DNA of 64,000 nt, taken from NCBI RefSeq assembly GCF_037042905.1, contig NC_087257.1, forward strand, positions 18,119,001 to 18,183,000. Direction: 5' to 3'. Positions within the stretch are counted from its first letter, which is position 1; every line of letters starts with the position of its first letter. The notes below the pieces were generated by a model. It saw only the letters and a program-made list of their open reading frames with translations. It was not told where the DNA came from and ran no database searches. This document shows, one piece after another, positions 11,501 to 23,500 of this stretch. The stretch comes from Lytechinus pictus (taxonomy: Eukaryota > Echinodermata > Echinoidea > Temnopleuroida > Toxopneustidae). The position numbers and the translations under genes are program-made.

Positions 11501-14500
11501 ATTTCTTGTTATTTGTATTTTATCAAGAATGGTGCATACACTAATTATTTTTTCCTGTGTTATTATTATGTCTTGATATATATTTGGCAAAATTTGATAA
11601 CTTATTTTGAAGTTCTGTATTCGCATTCTTATGTTCATTAGTTAAAAACTTGTGGATAATTACCCCTCGAAGTTTTTGTTGAGGTTTTTTAGGCATAAAA
11701 CATAACTCACTGGCTGAATTGAATCGACTAGAATACAGACACAAAACACTTTACGAACGTCCCAGATCGATTTGGTTTGGGTATTGTTTTTATGGTAATT
11801 TCTAACTGGGGGGTGGGGATTAATAATTATGCCTAACAAAAGACAGTTCATGCACTGACATAGCAATGCACCGAGCTCGATAAGCAATCCATTGAAAGTA
11901 CTTTTATTCTGCTTTAGCCGCCATGTAAGTGAGAGCTTTTAGGGGGTCCCGATTATTAAATTCGTACCTATAAGGTCCTATCTCACCAAGTGGTAGCCTA
12001 TCCGATATGCGTCGGGCTAGTGGGCAAACTACTGACGGGCGAGGGCTTCGCCAGTCTGCTTCGCGCGACCAGTAACTTGCCCACTATAGCCCGGCGCATA
12101 TCAGATGGGCTAACCAAGTGGACGTCTTGATCAAAGACTGCATTCGCGGAGACGTCTCCAACATAACAGTTACTAGGGGGGTGCAACCGCTAGGCAGAAC
12201 GTTCCCTTAAACGTAGATCATTTATTGCCAAACGCCCTTCATGACAAAGAGGTCTTTGTCGATGGTCTGTGAATCGAAACAGCACTTTCGTCCGTGACTC
12301 TGGAAAAACGAGATATTTGCAATGTTTCGTCTTCTCCGAAACTTCGGATAAAATTGCTGTTCTGGTTCACCAATTTTCGACAAAGACCTCCCAGGTTTTC
12401 ATTAAGCTTTGACTTGTATTTTCAATGTATTTGCTGCGTGCTAGGATTCATTCTGCCTCGCGGTGCGAAAATTCTCTTCTATAACCAAGGGGACGTTTTG
12501 ACGTCTCCATAGAAGGTAACAAGCACATTGACCGACAGTAGCGGGGGTGTTGCTGCAAAAAATATTCAAGTAGTCGCAGCAATTTCTAGCAGATTTTCCT
12601 CAGATGCAGTAATGTCTCAGAGAAGTTTCCGAGACGTCACAACGACTATTTGGTGACTTTACGGCAACATTCTCGCGCCAAATCGCTCGTCACCTTGTCT
12701 GGAGACGTCTCCCTGGTTAAAACGAAAAAAACATGTTGGAGACGTCTTAATTGGCGACTGTAGTCTCTGAGACGTCACAGGGGCGTCTCTTCATCAGTAA
12801 GGAGATGTCTTCACATGTTTCATCAGTCTCCTGCTGAAGGTCTTCGCGAAATCTCTGAGACTTCGCAAAGACATCGCGGAGACGTCTTATAGTAGTCGGG
12901 GATGTAATGTGTCGGCTACGGCTCTACAACTAAAGTAGATGTCTCGGAGACGTCGGGTAGACATCGCCAGGACTGGAAAAATCTCCAAACATCCTTTAAC
13001 AAAACAGAGATTGTTCAATGTTCTTGTGACTCCTTGGAGATTTCATAAGGTTTAGGAAATGTCTTAAAGACATCGCGGAGTCTTTTCGGCAGCTACCCAG
13101 TTTTTTAGTCGCAAACTAGTCGCGGAGAAGTTGCAAGCCCAGTGAGGTACCCCTTTAAACCTTGATTTCATTCTCTAATAGTACAATGAGATCATGGGCC
13201 AGATGAATAGGATATACAGCTCTACCCAAGTGTGCCGACCCGACGATCCATCGGACTGTCTCAACCTTGAACCGGGTAAGTCCACCATTATTCTCTGCAA
13301 AAATGCCATTGCACATCTATTCAATGGGTGTATAAGCCCCTGACTCTACTGCCTAGTAGCATGAACAGATTCCACAAAGGCCAGCTCAATAATCATGACA
13401 ATGATTCTCACCAACTCCAATCTAGTTATCCCCATGCAGATCTATAGCGACTCGACCATATCCACACTGACACCCACATCCACCTCAAGATCTATTTTCA
13501 TGCAACAAGGAACTAGGGCGGGGCGACCCTTTGATCCCGGCCTTTGATTTTTCTCAAATATTGAAACAAAAAGAGGAGGAAAAGAAGAAGAAAGAGGGAC
13601 GAAAGAAAAGAAAGAAGAGTATTAATAAGATAGGGTTGTGTGATTTCACCTGTAAATATCAATTGAAATTATGTCGTCTTGCTTATTGTAATTGAATCTG
13701 ATTACATCAATAAGTTACATAATGCGAAGTAGAGTAAAAAATTTGGTTAAAAAAGGTATCCTGAAATTGAATTAAAATGATAATTATAATAAAAATCGAA
13801 TTAAGTATCAGTCTAGGAACTCTATATCATGTACAAAAGTTATCCAAAACATGAACAAATAAAAATTGTTATGAACTAATGCAAGTCAACATGACTGAAC
13901 ATAAATGAACACATTCAAAAGCAAATCACATGATTGGATATGTGTATGTGATAGTGAACAAATTAAGATTCAAAGGTCCTAGCAATAGAACATTTGTAGA
14001 ATATCTCTCAACCCTGCTTTCTCTGCGGGGAATAGTATGTAATTATTGCCATTCATATTTTTATGTAATTCCTCTGAAAATAATTAACGCTTCAACAAAT
14101 CCCAAACACCAAACAAAAGATTAGATAAAACTGCAATATTATGACATTCTTAGAGGAAAGGTATAATGATAAACCATGATAAGTGTACGGGACTATGCGC
14201 GGAATTCATCTTTTAAATTTGCATAATGGTATATTGTCTATAAAATATTTCAATATTTGTCTAGCTTTGGCTATTTTTTCGTCCATGTGAATAAAATCAT
14301 TCCACATTCTCGTTTGATACGAATATATTGACAAGGTGAAGAAAAGTATATAAAATGGGGGTTAAGGATGTTTTCTTGAACATATTCTCAGTTGAACAAA
14401 TCAATTTGAATTATTCTTATACTCAGTATAACATCTTTCTGGCAATCTAAAGTCAAATCTCACATACATTCCACGTATAAAGCTTATTAAAAACAGGAAA

Positions 14501-17500
14501 TAAATAAAATGTTATGCATAAATGTCAAGGTCAACAAAACTGAAAGTGTAATTTACAAAAATCGGATCATGTGATTGATTGCTCATTGGCATAAAAGCAG
14601 CAAATGCCTAACTCGTACATGTACGAAATCATCATAAGTTTAAATTACATTACATCAGAATCATCGCATATAAATTAATTTTGAACAAAAACGATAGAAA
14701 TTTTTGTTAGGTTCGTGTGATTCATAAAACAATATTGACACCTGGGTTATAATAAGTAGGAGAAGTGAAATGAATAGGGCTTTTCAACAATTTTTTTCTT
14801 GCATTTCTGATATTTTAGTTTCTAACCATAGTAACGGAAATACTTGCAAATAAGAAGCCTTTTCACAGAACAAATCTGTATTTAGGAAGGCAAACATGCA
14901 TAATATCATGACCCCTTTGTGTATGTGTTTATTTTTTCATTCATGGATTCGAGTATTTCTAGACTATTTTTTCACTCCTAAAGCGAAGTGATCGTTTTTC
15001 ATGTGACATTGCCAGCATACTCAACAGGGAGGCAACACTTTTTACCACTGACAGATTTGTGTTAAAAAAGGTCCTTTTTAGATTGTGCTGTCTTTTACGA
15101 GAGAGCAAGTTTGTTGTAAAAATAAACAGTCAGCTTTGTGTTATAAAGCCGGTAAATACGGACCTTGGAACGCAAATATAACTTTGAAAGTTTTTACTAC
15201 ACGATTATAGGCTTAATCACAAAAGAGCACAATAAAATGGAAACGTTAACAGTCGTTATGATTCAGTTTGTGCATCGATATCTCTGTAATTTCATTGCGA
15301 TACATGCATATTTTCTTCTATTTAATAGTAGAACATAAATAAGTAATCATTTTCATTCCCAATTCGAAATGATGATGTAAAACACGTTTGACAGTTTGAT
15401 ATGCTTTTATTTTTGCCATAATAAAATCATATGAAATGTGCATTTTTCCAATACAAGCAATGAATCGTGTGTTTTTGTGAAATGTTCCAATCAAATAAAT
15501 TGTTGACCTAAATTATTACCAGAGCAAGAAGAAATTCTTATTGTGGTATGTTTTTTATAGTATTCATCCAAAATTGTTCCAATAAAGAATGTTCATTGTG
15601 AGATATATTGCAAAATATTGAATTGGAATTGGAAATGGAAATGGAAAAAGAAATGAAAAATGGGAATGGAAATAGAAATGGAATTGGAAATGAACATGAA
15701 CATGAAATTAAAAAGAATATGGAAATCGAAATGGAATTTGAAACGAAAATGAAAAATGAAAGCGGAAATGAAAATGGATATGAAAATGGGAATCGAAATG
15801 GATTTGGAAATGAAAATGGATTTGGAAATGAAAATGGGAATTGAAATGGAAATGGAATTGAAAATTTAAAGTAAATATGTACTAGACAAAACGAAGTGCG
15901 AAAATGGACTGATTTGTTATCGATTTATGTGTTGTTTTTCTGCAGCAGTTTTATATACCATTTATTTATTTTCATTCAGGTCTCGCAAAGATTATGGCGA
16001 CCTCGACGGACTGGGATGAACTAGTGTGGGCGTGGCAGGAATTCCGTAATAGCGTAGGGAGACCCAACAAGCCTCTTTACGCAGATTACGTGGATATCGC
16101 TAATCAAGGAGCCAGAGCGAATGGTAAGTTTATGAGAAATGTCATGATGAGGAGGAGAAGGAGGAGGTGGTGGAGGAGGAAGAGGAGTATGATGTTCAAA
16201 GTTGATGGTTAAGAAGATGATGGTGATAATGATGCTGGTGATGATGATGGTGGTGGTGGTGGTGATGATGATGATGATGGTGATGACGATGATGCTGATG
16301 ATGGTGATGACGATGATGATGATGATGATGCTGATGAGGATCATGATGATAATGATGACGATGGTGAAGATGAGGATGTTATTGATGATGATGATGATGC
16401 TGACGATGATGATGGTGATGACGATGATGCTGATGATGATAATGATGATGCTGCTACTGCTGATGATGGTAATGATGTTGATGCTGATGATGAAGATGAT
16501 GATAATGATGACGATGGTGAAGATGAGGATGTTATTGATGATGATGATGATGCTGACGATGATGATGGTGATGACGATGATGCTGATGATGATAATGATG
16601 ATGCTGCTACTGCTGATGATGGTAATGATGTTGATGCTGATGATGAAGATGATGATAATGATGACGATGATGATGATGATGATGAGGAGGATGCTATTGA
16701 TGATGAGGAGGAGGAGGATCATAATGATGACGACGACGATGATGATAAAGATGACAGCATTTGCATATCTCTCTTTCTTGAGGGTAAGCAACAACGTGCA
16801 TGCCATAATGCTGTGTTTTATTTGAATACAGCCCGAGAGGACTGAGCCTAGGTACTTATTACAAAACCACATTATATCTGATGTCAAAATACACCCTATC
16901 GGTCACTTCTCCCTACCATTTGTCATAATATACTTTCTCAATCGATGATTTGAAAATCACACAATCTTTTTCAATCCTCATTTTTATAACAGCAAAACAT
17001 TTCTTATTTCTTCTTTAATTTCTTTCGAACTTTCATCATTCCGTTTTTCATATTTTCTCTTGAAACAACATTTTACCATAATGATAGGGCATTAAAATTA
17101 CGATAATATATTTTTGAACGGATAATCGGTTGAACGATAATATCTTTAACTTCTATTTTCATCTTTCTCGTTGAAATGAATCTAGTTTTAAATGAAAATT
17201 ACGATAATATATTTTTGAACGGATAATCGGTTGAACGATAATATCTTTAACTTCTATTTTCATCTTTCTCGTTGAAATGAATCTAGTTTTAAATGAAAAT
17301 TACGATAATATATTTTTGAACGGATAATCGGTTGAACGATAATATCTTTAACTTCTATTTTCATCTTTCTCGTTGAAATGAATCTAGTTTTAAATGAAAA
17401 TTACGATAATATATTTTTGAACGGATAATCGGTTGAACGATAATATCTTTAACTTCTATTTTCATCTTTCTCGTTGAAATGAATCTAGTTTTAAATGAAA

Positions 17501-20500
17501 ATTACGATAATATATTTTTGAACGGATAATCGGTTGAACGATAATATCTTTAACTTCTATTTTCATCTTTCTCGTTGAAATGAATCTAGTTTTAAATGAA
17601 AATTACGATAATATATTTTTGAACGGATAATCGGTTGAACGATAATATCTTTAACTTCTATTTTCATCTTTCTCGTTGAAATGAATCTAGTTTTAAATGA
17701 AAATTACGATAATATATTTTTGAACGGATAATCGGTTGAACGATAATATCTTTAACTTCTATTTTCATCTTTCTCGTTGAAATGAATCTAGTTTTAAATG
17801 AAAATTACGTTAATATATTTTTGAACGGATAATCGGTTGAACGATAATATCTTTAACTTTTATTTTTATCTTTCTCGTTCAGGGTATGAGGACCTGGGTG
17901 ATTCGTGGAGGTCGGGATATGGTGACGACCTCGAGACACAAGTTTATGAACTCTACAATGCTATTCTACCACTGTATAAGCAGCTTCATGCTTATGTCAG
18001 ACGAAAGCTGAATGGTATCTACGGATCAGATCACGTGCCCCTCACCGGCCACCTCCCGGCCAATGTACTAGGTGTGTAACCATGGTAACGAATAAGAGTG
18101 GAATTAAAAAGAATTTAAATGATGATGGCCGGCATACAATTACAAACGATGTAGATTACAGTTGAAGTAAATGCTGACTATAAACATGATAAACGATGAT
18201 TGAGGCTTCGATGGAATTGGTATCGTTGGTAGCTGTGGTTGTAGTGATGACTATGGTGGTGGTGGAGGCAGTGATGATGGTGATGAGGAGAAGGAGGACG
18301 ATGATGTTGATGTCGTGATGATAACGATGATGATATTAATGGTGATGAAGATGGGGACGATGATGATAATGATGATGGCGTGATGATAGTGATGATGATG
18401 CATGATTACTTAATGATGATGACCGCGATGTTGTCTTTGTCGATGGTGATGTTGATGACGATGGTGATGATGGGATGGTTGATGATGGTATAATGGGATT
18501 GGTGATGATGACGATGATGAAGACAGTGTTGGTGGTAGCATGGTGCTATATGATGATGATGGATGTGGTGGTGTTGTTGTTGCAGTAAGTTTGTTAACGA
18601 AATGGTCACGATGTCTCTAATATTGTAATTTTCCTCAAACCTATTGCAGGGCTTATTTACTGCGGGTTTTCTATCAAAGATCATTTATCTATTTGTAGAT
18701 GCATATGCTACCTTGAGTCTAATAAACGGAATAAGAAAGATATAATGATACCCAAAATACCCTCTTCTTTCGTTTCCGTTAGTAACTGTGAAATTTCAGT
18801 ACCGATCTTTATTTCCTAATATATAATATCAATATTACAGGAGACATGTGGGGACGATTCTGGACGAACATCTATCCACACGTTGTGCCTTACCCTGATC
18901 TACCTAATATTGACGTATCTGATGAAATGGTCCGACAGGTGAGATCAAGAAAAGAGCTGTATATGAAGTAGACTATAATAATTCACAGATCCGTATACAA
19001 TTTAAATTTTCAATTCAATTCAATTCAATTCATTTATTTATTTCACTCGATAAAAATAACATATATACAGGTAAATAAGAAATACATAATGACAATAAGG
19101 GTTCTTCCTCGAAATATTAATGTTACAAAAAATAGGAAAATGTTGACTTTTTAAAAGTGATAACATATTTTCCGTGCCAAATTCTCGCCTACTTAAATTT
19201 AGAAAGTTTTTTTTTTCTTGTGTGTCAAATTTTTGATGAGGCAAATGTAGACCTTTATCTGATTTGTGACAAGTAGGACTATGATTTATGTTATGACAAA
19301 GTGAACTCCTCCCTAAAAAAAAGAAAAAAGCTAGGACCAGTTGAGGCTTAAAAGAAGACGAGAACTGAAAGAAAGTGTCAAAGATGTAAAAGAAGACACA
19401 CTTCTGGATCTCGTCACGTCGTCTTAGTCAGGGCGGACAGACAAGAAGACTGATTTCACTTCATCTTCTCCCATCCTCGTTAAGATCGGTGGCCTTCAAC
19501 TTTTCCTTTAAAGACAACATGAATAAATAAAATAAATGAGACATAAATGTTTTATTTGGATCAACGTAAGTGATATTACTTTTGTGGGACCATGAAGGAA
19601 TTCCTAGACCTTATCATGACAGCTAAAAATCCTTTGAAATTTATATCCGCTCGATTCTATCACAAGAATTACACAGTAGACAAGATGTTCAACATGGCAG
19701 ATGAATTCTTCAGCTCCATGGGCCTATATCCGGCCAATAATGCATTCTGGAATCATTCAATGTTCGAGAGACCCGATGATGGTAGGGATGTGGTATGCCA
19801 CGCCTCAGCATGGGATTTCTCCAACAGAGTAGACTTTAGGTAAGTTTTACTGGCGTGCAGATCTTGGGGCTTGGGGTTACCCCCCCCCCCCCCCCAAAAA
19901 AAAAAAAAAAAAAAAAAAGAGGAGCCATGACCAAGAAATAAGGGGAGAAAAAGAAAGGAAAAGGAAAAAAATGTGATGTAATTTTCTTAATAGCAGAATA
20001 GTATGTAACAATCTATAAGACATGGGTCGTGTGGTCCAGTGGTTACCACGGGTCGTGCACATGTGGTCCGGTGGTTAGAGCATTGGACTCTTAATCGCAA
20101 GGTTGTGAGTTCGAATCCCAACTCTGCCATTGTCTCCACTTTGATAAAAAGGCCCGAGAGTGATATCTTTCGTCTATAACATCAGCCTAGACGTAAAAGG
20201 TTTACTAAATAATTGGTTATATACCAGCTTGGCGTTTACCGTGTTCCTACGGGAGTTACCATAGACAGAAACTGAAACTTTTGTTCTAAAAAGGTTTTTT
20301 TTTTAATGGTAGTTCGCTCGCGTGCAACTTTTTATCATTTTAGGTTCCGTTATGCCAAGTCTGACCCCCTCAAACGTCTAGCCTCGTTACGCTAGTGGTC
20401 GGTACTAGGTTGTATCTGTAATCGTAAGAGGCTAGGTACCCTTGATGCCATTTTATCTTATAATAGACCTATTCATCTCTATCCTTATTTTCATAATTTT

Positions 20501-23500
20501 TGGGGGTGTACAATATGACATTGAGACGTGATATCAATGGAATAGTTGTTTGTTCAAAGTTTAAAGGCAGAATTATTTTCCTATTCGCACATATCTTTTC
20601 AGGATTAAGATGTGTACAGAGGTAAACATGGACTACTTTTTGACAGTTCACCATGAGCTTGGACACATCCAGTATTATTTGAACTACAAACATCAACCGG
20701 TATCCTTCCGCGGGGGAGCTAACGGCGCGTTCCACGAGGCCATTGGGGAATTGATGTCACAATCGGTAGCCACGCCCAAACATTTGAAAGTGGTTGGATT
20801 GTTTGACGGAGAAGATGACGCAATGGCAGGTAAGAGGATACTTAATGGAGCATTTCAGTCACTTTGTTCATGGGGAAGCGGTGCATTGCATTGTGGGTCC
20901 AAATCTGAGATTTTTTTTTCAATATTAAGTCTTCGAAGAGGCGCTTTTGAAGAATTTCGTATAAACGATCACTTTAAACTGAATGAACATCAGCGATATG
21001 TTTTTTGTGTGTAAAATAAATGTACTGTGTGTAAAATAAAGCTTTTTAAAGGACGCCAAAGACAATGCAAAATAGAATTAAATGGTAAAAGCAAGCAAGA
21101 AGAAGACGAATGAGAAGAAGTAGAGGAAGGGGAAGAGAAGAAGAATAGGAAGATTATGGTGATGATGATGATGATGGAGAGGAAGAAGAAGATAATAGAG
21201 TAGAAGACAAAGAAGAACAAAATGAAGTGAGTCGAACAACAAAAATGAATAGAAATGAAAACAAAGAAATGCAAACTGAGATCACCGTTACCTTTTCTAC
21301 TGCAAAGCGGTCATTATTATCTTATTCTTTTACTTAATTTTGTCCCTTTTCTAGTAACAAATACGGATATAAACTTTTTGCTTAAGATGGCGCTACCCAC
21401 GATCGGAACCCTTCCATTCAGCTTAGCTTTAGAGCAATGGAGATGGGATGTATTTAGCGGGAAAACAGACGTCAATGCGGGAACAGCAAGATGGTGGCAA
21501 CTTAAGTATGAACAAAGTAGAATTGGTATTCGAGATAGTCTATTGACTTATTACATAACTTAGTGAATAACTGTCTAATGCATAAATATTGTTTTTTTCT
21601 TTTATTTATCTTCTTTGTCCTTTTATTATTTTTTATTAAAACGTGCTTTCTCTGAAGAACAACAACATAGTACCATCGTTATTTGTTTATGTTTTAGACC
21701 TTAAAGTTGACAAGATAAACTTTTTCCCAAGATGTATATTTTTAGAAGCACAGTAACAACGATCTGGTTTTCTTTCGCCTCAACTTTTTACCAGTTCAGT
21801 TTCACCACATTTTCTTATATATCTTCAATTTTATTTAATGATAAAAGGAATGATCTGATCGGAGTCAAAGCTCCCGTTGAAAGAACTGAAGAAGATTTCG
21901 AGGCCGGTGCCATGTATCACATCATCATATCGTATCCATTCATTGGGTAAGTAATCTAAATCTGTAGAAACATTCAAATTAAATTAATGAATGCTGTCGA
22001 GAATAAACTCTATTATAATATAATAAACTATATAGTAATATAAAAAACTATATAATATAACTATCAAGTGATAGAACTTAACTCCAAAATATGATGGATT
22101 ACTCTTAACATTAACTCTCTCATGCATTCGTCCTAAAATTGAGGCACAAGACAGGGAAGATAATTGATTCTAATTCAGATCATTATTCTGTATGGCGGGG
22201 CTACGCGTCCAATTACAAATCATGTAAGAGTATCAGCTTATCTAGTATTACATGAATAAAGGTCACAGAATCTTGGTCTATTTCTTCAGAATGTTTTAAA
22301 CTTGGGGTTATCCCTCTGAAAAAAACTCAGTCGACATCCCTCATATGGGGGCACTAATCATAAATGATCCCTTTAAAGTAAATGGGTGGTTTTTTTTTGT
22401 GCATGTGGTAAAATGGGGGATCTTGTGCCGCTCTGGATACGCGCATGATGAAGGGAAAATGATTTTCAGCAAGGTGAATAATGTTTTCGATTTCATTTGT
22501 TTTTGTGGATGTCTATACTAGATTCAAGTTCATTTGTTTTTAAAACTAGATTAATATTGATCAAAATCGGATTAATATCTTCCAAATGTATTGCATTTTG
22601 ATATTTCATTTCATTTATTGCCATTTCCAACATTTACATTTTGCTTCGTACAATAATCATTATAATACAGAACATATAAGCAATGAAACATAGCATTTTA
22701 TACAAAAATTATAGTTACGATTATCATTATGAGCAGATTTGAAATGGAGGAGGCTGCTGAAAAGCGAAGCTTGTAGGGTGCGGCCTCCTGATGTGCGTTT
22801 CTCTGAATAGTGAAAGAGTAAAGTTTGTTTATTTTTTTACTATATGTATTTATAATGATTCTATAGCGTCATCCCGGATTTTAATAAGCCTGTATTAACA
22901 ATATCATGAGTTCCCTTTCCTCTTTTTATAATATTTGCTTCAAGAATGTGAATAGGTTTTGAATCCTCAGGGAATATCGTTATTCTTGCGCGCCATTTCC
23001 ATTGATTCATTACGTGAGATTTTTTCAATGAATTAAAATACGTGCAATTGATACATTTGAGGTTTATTATTCTGATAATATTTTTTAATGCATATTTTCA
23101 GATACTACATTCGGACTATCATTCAGTTCCAGTTTTACCAGTCTCTTTGCCAGTCAGCAGGACACACGGGACCACTCCATAAATGCGACTTCTATGATTC
23201 CAAAGAAGCCGGGGATAAACTTGCGTAAGAATAAATTCAAAATAAATTTTTAAAGGTAATCTGTATAAGCCTGCCTATAGGCCTACGGGTTAGATAGGGC
23301 GAATTGGGTAAACCACTTGATCAATTGGCGCTATTAATGATCCGAAAATTTTTCAGTGTTGCAATTTAGCCGATTTTTTTTAAGGGGGAAGAACCACGTA
23401 CATGGCGTATGCGCGAGTTAGTGAGATCTCTAGCCTTTTAAAAATGATATTTTAAAAATAGATATAAGTTTTGACACTATGGTTTACTTTGTCTTCCTTG

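Larger units (their letters stand above)
10508..13181 (+). other. M2 peptidase intron 2
   Basis: 10508-11900 is AT-rich with a TG/TA-rich patch at 10620-10760 and nothing recognisable. 11990-12122 is a foldback sequence. 12120-13135 is unusually rich in GAGACGTC-like words. No exon was seen before 13182. Confidence 0.7.

Noticed and set aside
15608-15844. Glu/Asn-rich 78-aa frame
   Set aside because: Translation of the GGAAATG repeat inside a peptidase intron.
16021-16887. Long open frames on both strands (288 and 207 aa) rich in Ile or Met
   Set aside because: They are produced by the GAT trinucleotide repeat, which lacks stops in several frames. No family features.
20027-20129. Functional tRNA-Lys gene
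   Set aside because: Boxes and CTT are present but the anticodon stem does not pair, and a SINE body follows.
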